Shown here: positions 23,212 to 36,269 of the stretch, one piece after another
Numbering within the stretch: the stretch's first letter is position 1
Layout: each line of letters opens with the position of its first letter
Assembly (NCBI GenBank): GCA_013398615.1
Contig: VZSR01001854.1
Location: 11,541,286-11,605,285, forward strand
Direction of reading: 5' to 3'
DNA from: Brachypodius melanocephalos
Taxonomy: Eukaryota > Chordata > Aves > Passeriformes > Pycnonotidae
Length of the DNA: 64,000 nucleotides
Position numbers and translations under genes: made by a program
The notes under the pieces: generated by a model
What the model was told of the DNA's origin: nothing
What the model saw: only the letters and a program-made list of their open reading frames with translations
Databases searched by the model: none

Positions 23212-26200
23212 CTCTTGAAGTTTTTGTCTTTCTCCATTTCCAGATTTCATTTGGAGGGGAGGAAAGTTCTGAGAGTTGAGGAATATTGTCCGGTCAACTA
23301 TATAGGTTATAACAATAATACCTACTAAAAGAGAAAGACAAATCCAGTAATGACAAATATTTCAGCCAAGGGTAATTTCCTATCATAAATCACTGGAATA
23401 CATGACTCTTCCTACATCATTTCTGCCCAACCTATTTGGAGATTGTCCCAGTACACCCTCTGCCAGCTCACAAAGGGGAGCTGTAAACATATTCACATTT
23501 TCCTCTTACTGGCATCCTTCAGTCCCTCTTCTCTCCTCAGCTTCATTTAGACAGCTCAAACTTCTCATTTAAAGCAAAAGCCCCACTCCACCTCCACACG
23601 ACTAATAACAACAGTTATTTTTTGCACCCCCACTGAGATGTTTGCTGGCTGTGACAGCCAAAGCTGACCCATCTCTTCCCAGTGCCTCCCAGGTTCAGGA
23701 TGCCGGTGCTCCCTCCCACGTGGCTCATTTCCGCCCACATCTCGGTTTCAGCACCTCCCACTGACCTCCACAGGAGAGTAAGAAGCCTTGACTATATATA
23801 GTAAGGCATTGAAACATTTCTCACATAATCTGTGTGGGCAGAAGGTGGGAGAAGAGAACACTGAGAATTGCATCCTGCTTGGAAGGGAGCACAGACTTGC
23901 CTCAAAAGAAGTTGCTCTTCCTAAATATCAACAGTTTTAGTGTAAATACTTTGGAATATACCCTCACCTACTGTACACTTGTAAACTTGAGCCATTACAC
24001 ATCTCTGACTTGTCTTTTAATTATGGACACAATGTTTTAGTATCTCCATAAGGAAATAGTAGTTATAACAAAAACTACATATTACTCTAAATTTAATCTT
24101 AAACATCAATTACTGTAGGTGTCATATAATTAATGCCAATTCTCACTGTACCACTCAACTTCAGACCTTACTGAGAAACTGTTTTCCTTCTGAGGAACTG
24201 ACAGAAAAATACAAAATCAGCCAAAAAAACCCCACCACAAAATAAAAGCTTTTAATAACAGATTTCAAAATTTGAAAATTTTTGTCTGTCTTGTGTTTCC
24301 TTTTTCAGCCATTCTCTCTCACCTACTCCATACTCTAAACAGTCACCAGAAATAAACAATTTGCATATAAATAATTATAATTCTTAATATTTCAGCAACA
24401 GGAATCCACATTATTTTCCTTTTTTAAAAATACTTTCCCCAAAATTATTTTTTTTCATTTTGTAAATCCTTCAGCTGCACTGGAAACAGCCCTGGCTAGC
24501 AGACACTACTCCTAAACTGCCTGTCTCTTACACCACGTACGTTGCCAAAAAAAGGACTGCAGTGCTTGTTTGCTGCACCCTGGCAGCTATATGTGACACT
24601 GCTGGAGTTAGTTTCTCACCCTCAACTAATGTGGCAATACTGGTAATTTTGGCAGTGATGGCTTTCTCAGCCTAAAAATGCTTCCATTGAAACAGAGTTC
24701 TGCACTGACTTGGCTGAGTCTTTTCCCATCTAAGAGTCTTCCTCTCTGCATTACACATGGACCTTTAAGCCCCCTGCTTCACCCATGCACACTTATGTGA
24801 GGTGACACCAAGGAATAAGGAGCCTTAGGTTTGGATTCTGAGAGTACCCAGCTGCTGGTCCTATGTAGTTTGAGACTATGCCTTTGCCTCTGAATTCAAC
24901 TCTTTCCTGAAAGCAAAAGCTTATACAGTGTCTTGCAGACCAGAGGAATTCAGGCACAGACTTTCCCTGGAACACAGAGACAATCTGAGTATGAGAACAA
25001 ACATCTTGGCCACATCACCTCAGTGAGTTGTGTGACAATGGTGAGCTAATACATAGGTTATGGAGATTCATCCTTTAAAATCCAACCCTTCCACTGTTGA
25101 CTGCAATAGCATTCCAGCTTCTGTAGGAATGAATGCAAGCTATAAAATATCACCCTAGGTCAAAAATAAACTTTTAAAGAAACAAAAAGAAAAAAATCTA
25201 ATCAGGAATAATGATCAGCTATCCTCTTATAAGCTGGTCTTATCAGGGTTGAGTCACACCATGTATAAACTAATCTTCAGGAAACAAGCATCCCCTATAT
25301 TTTTGCTCTGGAAGTTTTTGCAGACAACACCTATTTTTTGCCTCTGTAAATGCCACACAGAGTCAATGTGAAACAGTAGGGAGAGCAAAAAGCAACAGTG
25401 AGGCATCAGCCAAACTGATGTTCTGAATTATCACCACATTATTCTTCAAACAGATATGCCTCCAAAAAGATAAAATTTGTTGGGTTATCCATCAGTCCTT
25501 TGATTTTGTTTGTGTAGCACAAATGGAGCCATGAGAGCTCTATCTCCCTTTTTTTTCCTCAGAAAATTCCCCTCCTCTTGGGGATCCTCCACAGCTGGGG
25601 AGCTGGCAGCATTTCCTGTTTCTACAGCAGCTTTAGTACCTATTGCACTGGATTGAATGCTACAAGGCATAGTGGGAGATTATGGACTGGAGAGGTGGGG
25701 AGGAAGCATCTTTAGGAGGAAGCAGAACAGAAGCTTTTCAAAGGATGAGAGAATGAAAAGGCCAGGTAGCAGATCACTAGAGGAGAAAATACACTCTATC
25801 TTTAGGTCTTTAGATGATAAAAACAAAGCGCAGAAGCCACGCAGCTGTAACTAACAGTTTTCAAGGCACAAACACACAAGAAAAAAAGAATTAAAAAACC
25901 TCAGGCTTTAGCTGATGTTTAGAGCAGTTCCTGGCAGCTAGCAGAATTAGAAGCACTGCAAGAACCTCAACATATTTAAAGGGGTAATATTGAAATGCTG
26001 CATGATGGGCAAAGAACTAAATAAAAAAATAAATTTTCCATAAGAAGAGAAGACCAAGGGCATGGTACAATAAACTCCAATATACTCCACACATTTGAGG
26101 AATTAGATACAGGCCAGGTTTGGAAATCAGTGCTTAATAATTTTTCTCAAAAAAAATTACAGCAAGAGGACATGGATGTACCTACAAATCAATCTTACTC

Positions 26201-28075
26201 CTCTCCTGAAAAGAAACCCCAAATATTAAATCTATGCTATAGATTTAACTAGATTAATATTTTTGTGTGTCTCCCGAGTATGGAGAAGTGGGCTATTATT
26301 CCCCACTGTCTTGTCTCTTGTAGACCCCATGAAAACCAAATGCAGAGGAGACTGGTTGCAAATACTTGAGTGTGAAACTCTTCCAGTGGAGACTGTCCTG
26401 TGTTTGTGCATTTCTGTAGTGTCATGCAGCTCTGTACTGCCATAAGGTTGTACTACAATTATATATCATATACACACTCATGGGAGAGTATGCATTTTTA
26501 AAATTTGGATTAAAATCCCTTCTCCAGTGAATTTGCTGTCCAAGTTTCTTCTAATTTCAATGGAGATATTTTTTATGCAATATTTTGTGGTCCTTCTTAT
26601 TTCTAGCTGTACAAGTCTTCAGGAATGTGCAATACAGGCTGATTTTAATTCTTCAGTTCCAAAATCAGACTTGGGGGCATGTGCAAAGAAAAGTCAATAC
26701 ACAAAACTAAGCTGCCTTTAGTGTTAAGCCTCACCAGATGTGTGAATTTGGGCAAATATCTGCTTTTTTGTCTTAGTTTCCCTAAAACTAAGGTTAGGCT
26801 CTATTGATGAACAGAACAAAGAATTATTATTATTTCTATGTACTAATTAACCCTTCAGGGAACTGTAAGAAAAAGCATAAAAAGTGGCACAGCTTCTCAT
26901 GTCCCAGCTGGACAGACTTGAGGCACTTTGGCAGGGCAGTACAGGAAAGCTTTGGGCTGGATTCACAAGAGGCACTGGTGCACACAAATCCAGCACATAT
27001 GTGCTACTGGTATCCATTCCACTCAACACCAAACTCTAACCCTACTGATATTTTGGTTTCTTCCAGGCAAACCCCTGATCTCCAGGCACATCTTACAACT
27101 GCTCAAGTCCATATCCCTCTGAGCAGTTATGCACTTCATTCCTGCCGATCCATGGTGGGATTCATATTACTTTGTGTCAACAGCTTTTAATACAGCCAGC
27201 CCTATACAAAAGCACAAATGGCAGTAGTAGGCTCACGTTACACATTGAATAAATTAAATAAATTCCTTAGCTAGAATACAGAAAATGGAAGTTTAGATCC
27301 TACCCTGAGAGACGCAGAGCAAGCACTTTGAATCCACTGCTGAGGTCTGCTGAGGAGACAGTTTCTCTGGGTGTGATCTAGAGGAAGAATGAGAATGACA
27401 ATTTGTAAATTAACCATTGCTCATGGTTTCCATACCTGCCCTGCCATGGTTTAACTTACAAGAAGAGATGTGATTTTATTAAACTCTTGAAGAAGGAGCA
27501 TGGGATAGTTTCACCATCTGTTTCCATCTGGAGAGATTTGAGGAAGTTGTACCAATACTAGTTTAACCTGGGTCTTTGCTATAGTGCTGCTTTGGTATCC
27601 ATTTCAGTAAATTTCCTAGTAAAAGACAGGTAGACTGCATGAGGACTTCAAAGTTGCTGAAAAGCTATTTAATATGTGAAGAGGTGTGAAATCAGGAAGC
27701 AAGGCACAGGTGATGGAGGACTCTAGAGCACTGCTTTTCAACTTGAACACAGCTGAAAACTTCTAGGCATTGTGTGTTCACTCAGTGCAGTATTTTTCCG
27801 TATGACATCTCATATTACTGAAGCTGGAGTCAATTTGGATGCGTGTGGAAGTAACTGGAGGTTTGCAGTATGGGTGGTCATATGCTGCGTGGGGGCAGTA
27901 TCACTTCTACTGGATAAAACCAGAGAGCAGTGCTGAATGCTACATCATCTGATATTGACTATCCAGGTATTAAGGACTGCTTAACTGGCATTTCCTCAAC
28001 TTTTTAGGGCATTTGCTATTAGGAAATATGAACAAAATTACCATTCAGTTAGCATGGTTTTTTTAATAAGAAAAG
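23212..28075. other. Non-coding DNA, no gene recognised
   Basis: About 4.9 kb of unique AT-rich sequence. The longest open frame is 128 codons (26804-27190, + strand); its translation has no recognisable domain and is crossed by frames on the other strand. The stretch 23580-23780 is richer in C and ends with a TATATATA-containing palindrome described separately. I see no transposon, RNA gene or satellite. Confidence 0.6.
23785..23806. other. Near-perfect palindrome centred on TATATATA
   Basis: GCCTT, a single extra G, ACTATATATAGT and AAGGC form a palindrome of 21 paired bases with one unpaired base. The centre ACTATATATAGT is fully self-complementary and also contains a TATA/MEF2-like sequence. 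The upstream 150 bases are C-rich (CACCTCCCAC, CCGCCC), which loosely resembles a core promoter, but there is no transcript evidence. Confidence 0.6.
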
Positions 28076-28077
28076 CC

Positions 28078-28302
28078 TCACAAAAAAACCAAGAAAACAA
28101 ACAAACAAAAAAAAAACACCAAAAAAAACCCCCAAAACCAACCAATCAACAACAACAAAAAATCCCAACAAAAATAAAAACAACAAAAAAAACCAACAAA
28201 AAACCCAAACCCACAAAAACAAACAAACAAAACCAAACAAACAAAAAAAAACAACCCAACAACAACAACAAAAAACCCTCCACAAACCTTACCAAATAAA
28301 TT
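28078..28302. repeat. Long A/C-rich, almost G-free tract
   Basis: After the single G at 28094 the + strand has no G until 28303, a span of 208 bases of A, C and a handful of T. Units such as AAAC, AAC and CAA recur without a fixed period. The open frames on both strands across it (28054-28299 +, 28049-28285 and 28078-28320 -) are composition artefacts. Confidence 0.9.
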
Positions 28303-28730
28303 GTTACAGACATTTACCAAATTCTTTGCAGAGAGACAGTCATTATGTCTTTGCTGCTGTGAAGAAATAGAAAAAGAAAGAGAAATCTGGCTGTTGACCT
28401 AACCTGTCAGTCTGCCTTAAAAAATGTCAAACAACAGAAAGAATACCTCTGTACATTTTTCTGACTGCCTTCTCTCTGTCTCTATCAGTTTCTTCAACAA
28501 CATTCATAGTTTGATCAATCCCTTTGCTACTTTATACCACCACAAGAGAACAAGTTTCTAGAACCAGAGGTGAACAAGCACGTCTCTCGTGACCAGTGAT
28601 CAGATTTGTTCCTGAAAGTTGTCAATAATTCCCAACACAAGCTGATCAGCTTTGCAAGTGTGGAATCACTTGCCTTCCCAAAAGCCATTCCTGGCCATCC
28701 TTTGCTCATGACTGTAATTGATCGCAATCA
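28303..28730. other. Non-coding DNA before a CR1 end
   Basis: Unique sequence between the A/C-rich tract and the CR1 3' end. Part of 28600-28730 may be a diverged upstream portion of the same CR1 copy, but I cannot align it by eye. Confidence 0.5.
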
Positions 28731-28826
28731 CACCACAGGCTCTGGGATGACCTTGCTTGGGCAGGGAGGTTGGACCAGATGAACTGTAGTCCATTCCATC
28801 TGACCCATTCTGTGATTCTGTGATTG
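28731..28826 (+). repeat. CR1 LINE 3' end with terminal octamers
   Basis: The sequence GACCTTGCTTGGGCAGGGAG, then GTTGGACCAGATGAACT and TTCCATCTGACCCATTCTGTGATTCTGTGATT, written here in parts, is the standard CR1 3' untranslated end on the + strand. It closes with two ATTCTGTG octamers (28808-28823), the direct repeats that replace a poly-A tail in CR1 and are needed for its reverse transcriptase to start. Only about 100 bases remain, so it is a strongly 5'-truncated, dead copy. Confidence 0.9.
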
Positions 28827-31800
28827 TTGCTGATAGTAATGTATAAATTTTTTGGAGAAAAAGAGTGGCACTTCTAGATTTTTTTTGCATGCAGTTAGTA
28901 AATGAGTCAGCACCTTCTTGTAAAACAGTAGTAACTTCAAGTGTGCTGAATCACAGTTTCAAGGTACTCTAAGGTTCTCATATCTGCACTGGTAACACAT
29001 TTTCTGTTTTCTTCAGCAGGGAGGCTATTATTCTGAGACTGACAAAAAAGGGGTTGAGGCCTCATGTCTTATTCTGAGACCAGCATTTAACTGTTTCAGT
29101 GCTTCATCTGCATTTTCTCTTGAGAGTTTTAATATATTCTTCTAAATGATGGCTAAAATCTTCCAGAGGTAAATGTACAGCCCACCCAAACTGCTAACTC
29201 CATGCTGTCACAAGCTTTGTTAATGAGTGTGGGCAGGGAAAAAAGAAATCATGAAAAAGAAACAGAATGTTGAATATATATTAAAAAATAAATAATTCTT
29301 TGAACATGAAGCATTGTTCCTTCTGGAATGAATTTTCCCATTCTTCAAATGTTCCACTCCTGCAAAACCCAGCCCCTCCTATGCCGCCTTGACTTCCTCG
29401 TGTTTTGTGTCTTTCCCTCAGTGTCCCCTCTTCTTGCTCTCTTCCCACATCCTTTGCACACTTAGCTGAGACAGAGGCAGTGTCCTCGGTGGCTGCCTCT
29501 GGGTGACACTTCTTGGCAGCCTGGCAATAAGCACAGGTTTCCTGGTCACCTGCCCTCTGCCATTAGATGGGGCAGGGATCAACCTCTGTTTTCTCTCAGT
29601 TCAGACTCTTTTCTACATACAGGCACAAATTCCCTAAAATGGCTGGTAGGAACTTAATATATCTTGTGATCCCTGCATCACATCAACTTTAGCTGAAAGT
29701 CACCAACCAATTTGCCTGCCACCTAAGGTGGTGTAGGAGCACAGCCCCATAACCCTCATGTTCTTAAGAAGGAGGTCAAAAATAAAGGAAGATTGACTCT
29801 AAATTCACTGCAGTGAGGAACATAGTAAACTTAGGTACTAGAAAAATGAGGTTAAAGTTCAGCAAATATGTTAATCTTATGTTGGCTAAACCTGCACTTC
29901 ACAGTCTCTCATCATTTCCCCAAGTTTTCCTGACAACATAGGGGTAACATAGCTCCACAGGAGCCAAAAGCAATAAGTGCCTGGGCTGTTTTTTTTCCTC
30001 CCTCTCTACAAACTGTCCTGTTCCAGATGAAAACAAATCCAGGGGGTTTTCACCCTATGGTGGGATTTTGTTATATCACAATTTGTCCTTTATGAGCCAA
30101 ACCCTCTTTCTGTTGTAACCACTGGCAGGAGTGACTTCACTGGGAGAAAGAGGTTCCTACATCCATGCTGCCAAGTGAGTTCAGAGTTGGGGCTGTGAAG
30201 TTCTCAACACCAGGGCTCATTTCCAAACTCATGAAATCAATCCCATGCAATTTTCCCACAAGCTCATGTGTGGAAAGCACAAACGTATTTCCCTATAGAG
30301 GTAAAAGTATGCAATCACCCTATCTACGTTAAGGATATAATAAAATCTGCACTTTAGCATTCATTCTATAGTCCTGTGCTTTGGTATTAATTATTTTGTT
30401 GCTTGCTTTTTACTCAGGGATTACTTTGGTAAAAATCTTTCCTTCATATCCTCAAAGGAAATCAGAAAAAATGATTGCCAAATGCCACATTTCCCACTGG
30501 AAAACAGCATTCTCTGCCATCTGAACACTTGGTGTACCACTGAACAGCAAGGCTGTGCTGCAGATAGTATTTATAGTACATTTATGAGACCAAAAGTTGT
30601 CAGTTAAACCACTAGAAACTAATAAGTGGGCCTAGTGTCATTTGAGTTGTCAACAGGATATAAGCTGATGTAAGAGGAACACCTACTTTTTTAGGCTTCT
30701 TTTCACGAATAAATGTACTGTTGATAGTCATGCTTGACTTTGTAGGAATGTTTTGAGTAAGGAATATAGTAATTTCCTCCTCGGCAGCAGTAATGATCAT
30801 CAGACCACTAAAAGACACTTACTCTGTAGGCATGTCTGATTCTTGAATGTGATCTTGCCGGGAAACCTCTGTTTTACAGTAAGCGTTTTCCCATATTCTA
30901 GTTTTTTTCAGGGGGAGAGCTAGCAAAAGAAGAATCACAACACTGAAAACTGTTTCTATACTGAAAGGGTGAATGCTAAAGCACACAGAAAATGGAAATA
31001 TAATTTCATTTAATAAACAGAAATCCCCTTTCAACTAATGTTTTTAAATGTGTTAAAGCCAATTGCATTGTCTAAAGTGTTGTGAAATTGCCTTTGTGTA
31101 TATGTAGATATACACATATTTACATATATAATATATATGTATAACAATATCAAAGCCTTCTTTCAATAAAATAAAATAAATCAAATTCTCAATTGATGAG
31201 ATTCCATTCTTTGTCCCTTCACTCCTCCTGAAATCATGTCCTATGAGAGAAACTACTTTACAGAGCTGCTTTGAAAAGGTAGGTGAGTGCCCAGAGGCAG
31301 AGGTTCTCATTGCCCTTCTATCATAAATACAGAGTACCAAGAAACTATGGATGAAATATAAGTCCACAAGATTTGAATGTCTGTTTCAGAGCAAGTATTC
31401 TGAGAATAGACATCAGTCTACTTCTTTGTTGATTCTACTTCTGGTTATCATTAATACTTATCTGCATGATCAAAGAAAATCAAACTAATTACAAATCCCT
31501 AGGATAAAATGCATTCAGTCAGTTCCTGTAAGTTGAAAAATCTCAAATTTTCGCTGACAGAACAGCCTGATGCTCTTGTAAGTTAAAGTTTTGAAAGTTT
31601 AACACCAACATTGAAGTGTACTTTATCCCATCCTAGGATTACAAGATAAAGTGCAGATGGCATCCCAAAAATGTAAATTACTATCTGCTCAGAGAACATG
31701 TGCTTTTAAACAAAGGCAGAGATTTCCCTGAAAAGGGAGGCTAAGGAACTTGCCTGTGCACACACCTACCAAGAAGAAATCTGTGCCGTGTTCTTTTCAG

Positions 31801-33710
31801 TTTGGAATAGGAAGTACATGTGAAAAAATATAGTGGGAAAGATTTTTCTAGAAATATATCAGCCTGTTTGAAAAAAGGAAGTAGTGAAACTCTTAAAAAG
31901 TAGCAGAATTTTTAATGATTTCTGCTATTAAAATTTAGAGTTCCGATAAAAGTTCCAGTGAGCCTTTTAGCTATGCCTTTTCTCAGTAATGCACTCTTCT
32001 TCAACTGAGAGAAAACACTGAACTGCTCAGTATGAGCTCTGTCAAGTTGATCTTAAAAAGACAAGCCATTTGAAGAAACTTATGTTTAAAGCTAGGAAGA
32101 ACGAGTTCATCATCAAGAGCCTCTATTCCTATAATTTGCCAAAACAAAACACACTGATAAAAAAGAAAGCCAAATCTCAGAGATGAAACAGAAATTTTAT
32201 GTTTCTTCCACACTGGACTTAAGATAATAAAGAATACATGAAGAATACACTTCTCTCTGATGTAGCAATGTTTCCAGCACACCTGAGATTTTGCAGTGGT
32301 ATTTATCAGATCATGTGAAAATATGTCTGGGAGCAACAGCTGACATTAAGTCAGAACTGCTGGTAGGATGGAGGCCCTGTAATAACCCACAGGTCATGTT
32401 TGCATTTCCATATGGAGATCGAGCCCTCTAGCATGGACTGACTTAGCCGAGACAGCTTTGGACTGGCAGTGCTGCAATAGCAGCTGAGACTCCAGCGCAG
32501 GCTTGCTCCGGCTGCTCCTGGGCTCCAGGCGGATCCGTACAGTGCACAGCAGTTGATGTTTTGCTGGCTTGGTTACAGTGGCACTGGGTACTTGAGCTTG
32601 ACTGAATCAAGGCAGAGCTGGAGCTGTGATCATGCACAACATGCCCAGCTGCTGTACACAGAGTTCGTACAGCTTGCTCTGGGCTCGACTGGTTCTGCTG
32701 GTAAGGGAGAATCTTCTTTACAAAGCACACCTCTGCCCATGGCCCTTCTCACCAGACAGCACAACAGAGCTACTATAACTGACTTCAGTTCAGCCTAAGG
32801 CTCCTCTGATGTGAAGGGAACTGCTGAGATGCAGGCTTTCTTTGACACTCTGGTATGCAAATTTGATTCCATGTGATCCCTTCCTGCACCCCATGTTAAG
32901 GCAAGGGGCTTACCAAAACACCTTTATGGGAAGCCCTGCCAGTTTAGATCAGCTGTGAAGCTGGGTGGCCCTGGACATTTCTGCTTGGCATAAATAGGTA
33001 TTTTTTTCACAGGCAAATGAACACAATGAGTTATCACTAATTATATATTTTTTTCTTTTATGTTTCTTGGATTCTCTTTGCCATGAAATGAAACACAGAT
33101 GCCTTTATGCTAGTCATCTTGAAACTAGAAATGCTCATTACTAAACACAAATGATTGATATTTAAAACTACATGCTATTCCTCATTGTGTACCAAACTGG
33201 AATTAGTCACTGTCTGGGATACTTATCCTACATCCATAGTCTAGTTCCTGCTTGAAAGCATGCAGCAGGAATCATGATCTCTCCAAAAAGTACCTGATAC
33301 CAGAAGCTACCAGAAGTACCTGTGAATTAGGATACACAGGCAGAAAGCTGCATTTGCAGAACAAAGGCACTGACACGTGCCCCTTGTTACCTAGCAGAGC
33401 TCACTGCTCTGACAGGGGAACTCAAATCCTTACACCATGCGTGGAGAGAAGTCTGTGCATAACAAAGTATCCAACAAAAATCGCTGTCTGGAGTACACAA
33501 AAACTGCCAAGGAGGGGAGTGCAGCTGCAGACCCAGTTACGAGAGTAGGTGGCATTTTTCCTGCAATGAGATGCCTCTCCCCAAGAATACACTACAGAGA
33601 TGTGGACCAGGGATTTGAGACAAGCACCTTGTCAGAAGGAGTGCAACCTCACTTGTAGCTAAATGCTTACAGGGCTTTTCAGAATGCAAGTTTTTTCATC
33701 TGTGAGGTCT
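28827..33710. other. Non-coding DNA, no gene recognised
   Basis: About 4.9 kb of mostly unique sequence. A slightly GC-rich part lies at 29350-29560, a TA-rich patch with ATATAT words at about 31100-31145, and a GC-rich part with many CAGCTG/GCAGC words at 32440-32760. Open frames stay at or below 111 codons and have no recognisable product. The frame on the - strand at 32443-32730 is rich in A, S, Q and C and looks random. Confidence 0.55.
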
Positions 33711-33890
33711 TACAGAATCACAGGATGGGTAAGGGAGAAGAACCACAGTGAGTTATCCTGTCCAACCTCCCTCCTCAAGCAAGGCCATCCTAAAGCACGT
33801 TTTACAGGACTGCATCCAGACAGTTCTAAGATATCTCCAGATACTCAACTCAAACCTGCTTCTCTGGAGAAAGTTCCTTGCTTATCAGAA
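33711..33890 (-). repeat. CR1 LINE 3' fragment (- strand)
   Basis: Read on the + strand it begins TACAGAATCACAGGATGGGT, the complement of the CR1 3' end (ACCCATCCTGTGATTCTGTA). It continues with TTATCCTGTCCAACCTCCCT, then CAAGCAAGGCCATCCTAAAG and GACTGCATCCAGACAGTTCT, then ATATCTCCAGATACTCAACT, all standard CR1 3' blocks in reverse. The match fades at about 33890. The open frame across it (33663-34034) has no CR1 coding meaning. It is an inactive, moderately diverged copy in the opposite orientation to those at 5.1, 28.7 and 42.0 kb. Confidence 0.85.
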
Positions 33891-36260
33891 ATAGGTCAAT
33901 TAGTATCTAAAGCTGTCTTAATTCCATGTCCTATTTTCAATGGGTTAGGGAAGTATTTGTGGGTCAAAAGATGTCTCCCAAACTTGGAGCCTCTGCCTTC
34001 AAGCTGGAGAGAAATCTCAGTGGCTACTAAATAGTAAATGTCTAAATATACGTCTACTAGATCTTCTCTTATCAAGCTCTAAACTGTCCCCTTGATCTCA
34101 CAACAGAAATATTTTCATGTGCTTTTAGACACATGAAAATACCTTCAAACTGAAGACTATGATGATTTTTTTTAATTTCTTCATTTGCAGGAAACTTCTT
34201 TGAAATTATGGCAGATAATCACCAGTATATCAAATTGCTGCTGTAAGTAGAAGAAAGTGAATCTAAGTGTGAGTGAATTGCCATATAAAAGTGAATTAAA
34301 TGCAAAAATAGAAAGCAAAAATTATTTCAGTAAATTTTAAAATATTTTCCTTTATTTGGTTACAAGGATGGATTTACTTAAAAAAACCTAAGTTTTCAAA
34401 GGAATAGCTATCCTAAGCAGTTATCTATCTACTCTCTAGCATCTAGCTACCAATCCACTAGTTTGATTCTTTTTCACTTGCACAGCTTGCAGCAGACTGA
34501 ATGCTCCAGGGATTTCACTGCCTGAATTCTGTGACTTTAGTGAGAAACCAGCTCAGCAGCCTTCTTTGTAAATTGGTATCATAGTGTGATATTATACCTT
34601 TGGCTCTGTTTTCAACGCAGACATGGTTAAGTACATGATCTATCTGCCAGCAAAATGGCCTGTTCCAAGCCCACAGAAGCCAGGAACATCCTTTCTGCTG
34701 GTTGGCCACATCACAGTTAAATAAAGTTCTAACACAAAGAAATCAGAATATTTAATAGCATGTAAGAATGCTAAATTAAGACAGGTATTTCTTGAGGAGG
34801 CTTTCTTTGTCATCATTTTAAAGTCATGTCCACGGAAGAAGAGGCCAGGCTTTAGGCCACAGCATTGTAAGTCTACCTTACATCCAAGTAAGTTATATAG
34901 TAGTCACATAGTTTATGTGAACAATTATTATTCCTAACTACAGTACACACCTGAAAGAAAAGACTACTCAGTTCCTTACAGACTTCCATGAAAAAGAATA
35001 AAAGAATACTTAAAATTACCAAGATAATTTTACTAACCTACTGCTCATTCCAGCTGTCAGAGTTCAGAACACAGTAAACACACAAGTTACTCCAAGTGTT
35101 CACACCAAGCACTATGGTTGTTACTGGGGCAGATGCATTCTCTTCCAGTTTTAGTCCTTATGTGTATGATATCCTTTTCCTCTGCCTCTTGAAGCTAATG
35201 TCCAAAGCAGAAACAAAAACCAAAACTCCAAACCAGTTCATGTGTCCAGCTTCATAACATTTCAGACAGCTTAGTGAGGTTGGGGTGGTTCTCTTACTCT
35301 TTTTCTGTTTTGGTTTGGGGAATGGACAATACATTCTTAAAATTTTCATTAGAGCTGTTGCTAGATAATGAGTGGAGGGTTTTCAGGTCAGTATTTGGTT
35401 GACTCTGCAATCACTGGTCATCAATGAATTCAGTAGTAGCAAAATCTCTTCACAGATTTTCTTGGTTTTCTGCAAACCCAAGACCATCTGTTCATAAAGC
35501 CATGGGAATTTGGCCTTTGCCCTTAGTAGAAAGAAACTTTTACATAATATGCATATACGCCTATTGTTTCCTAGCTGTTTATGTACCCAGACGCTTGCTT
35601 CTTTTCCTTGACAAAGTGATATTTGTGGTCTGCTTTTTAACTCACATTCACATCTACATCCCTTCCCTTTACTTTCCCCTGCTGTCACCAGTCATTTTAC
35701 CCTCATCTCCTCTTCTTCCCCCAGTCATTGTATTTTCCAGCCACATCTCCCTCTTTCTTAAAGTTGTCAAGGTTCACCACTTTGGTTGCACTCTTTCTCT
35801 CACTGTCAGCATGCTCAGTTCCTGCACTTCTCCAAACCTTGATCATCCCTTACAGCTTCTTCCTTGAGTAAGGAATTTACAGACAAGTAGTTTTGATTCA
35901 CCTATGAAGGCTACGTCAAATATGGGCATTGATGAATATTCCACTCTGACAGGTTTTTTTTGAACAATAGTATGACAGGGAAAGGCTTGTCAGCCTGGCT
36001 GTGGTGATAATGTCATGAAGGAAAGCAGCAATGTGTCCCAGTCTTGAGCTTCCCCAGCACTTGAGAAAGCTCCCTTCCCTCAGGCCAGCTTGCAGCCTCA
36101 TTGAGGCCACCCCTCTCCCTGACCCCTTCCTCTCCAGCAAAGCCAAAAATACCTGGAAAAGAGATTGTCTGGCCACTTGGTAGGCCTGCTTATGGACATA
36201 TTTCCTGGGAAAAACAACAGAAACTCCTAGCATGATGAAGAGCATGTGTAATTATTCACA
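33891..36260. other. Non-coding DNA with a pyrimidine-rich stretch
   Basis: Unique sequence. Bases 35640-35870 are pyrimidine-rich on the + strand (CCTCATCTCCTCTTCTTCCC type). They sit in a 147-codon open frame (35424-35867), whose translation shows no domain. Composition alone explains the lack of stops; it may also be a very eroded LINE. Bases 36040-36160 are locally GC-rich. Confidence 0.55.
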
Positions 36261-36269
36261 GAATGAGGC

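Noticed and set aside
26804..27190. 128-codon open frame
   Set aside because: No domain recognised and crossed by frames on both strands; probably chance.
28049..28320. Membrane-protein-like frames (runs of F, L, V and W) on the - strand
   Set aside because: They are a direct result of the T/G composition of the complement of the A/C-rich tract.
35424..35867. 147-codon open frame
   Set aside because: It covers a pyrimidine-rich stretch that has few stop codons by composition, and the translation matches no protein I know.
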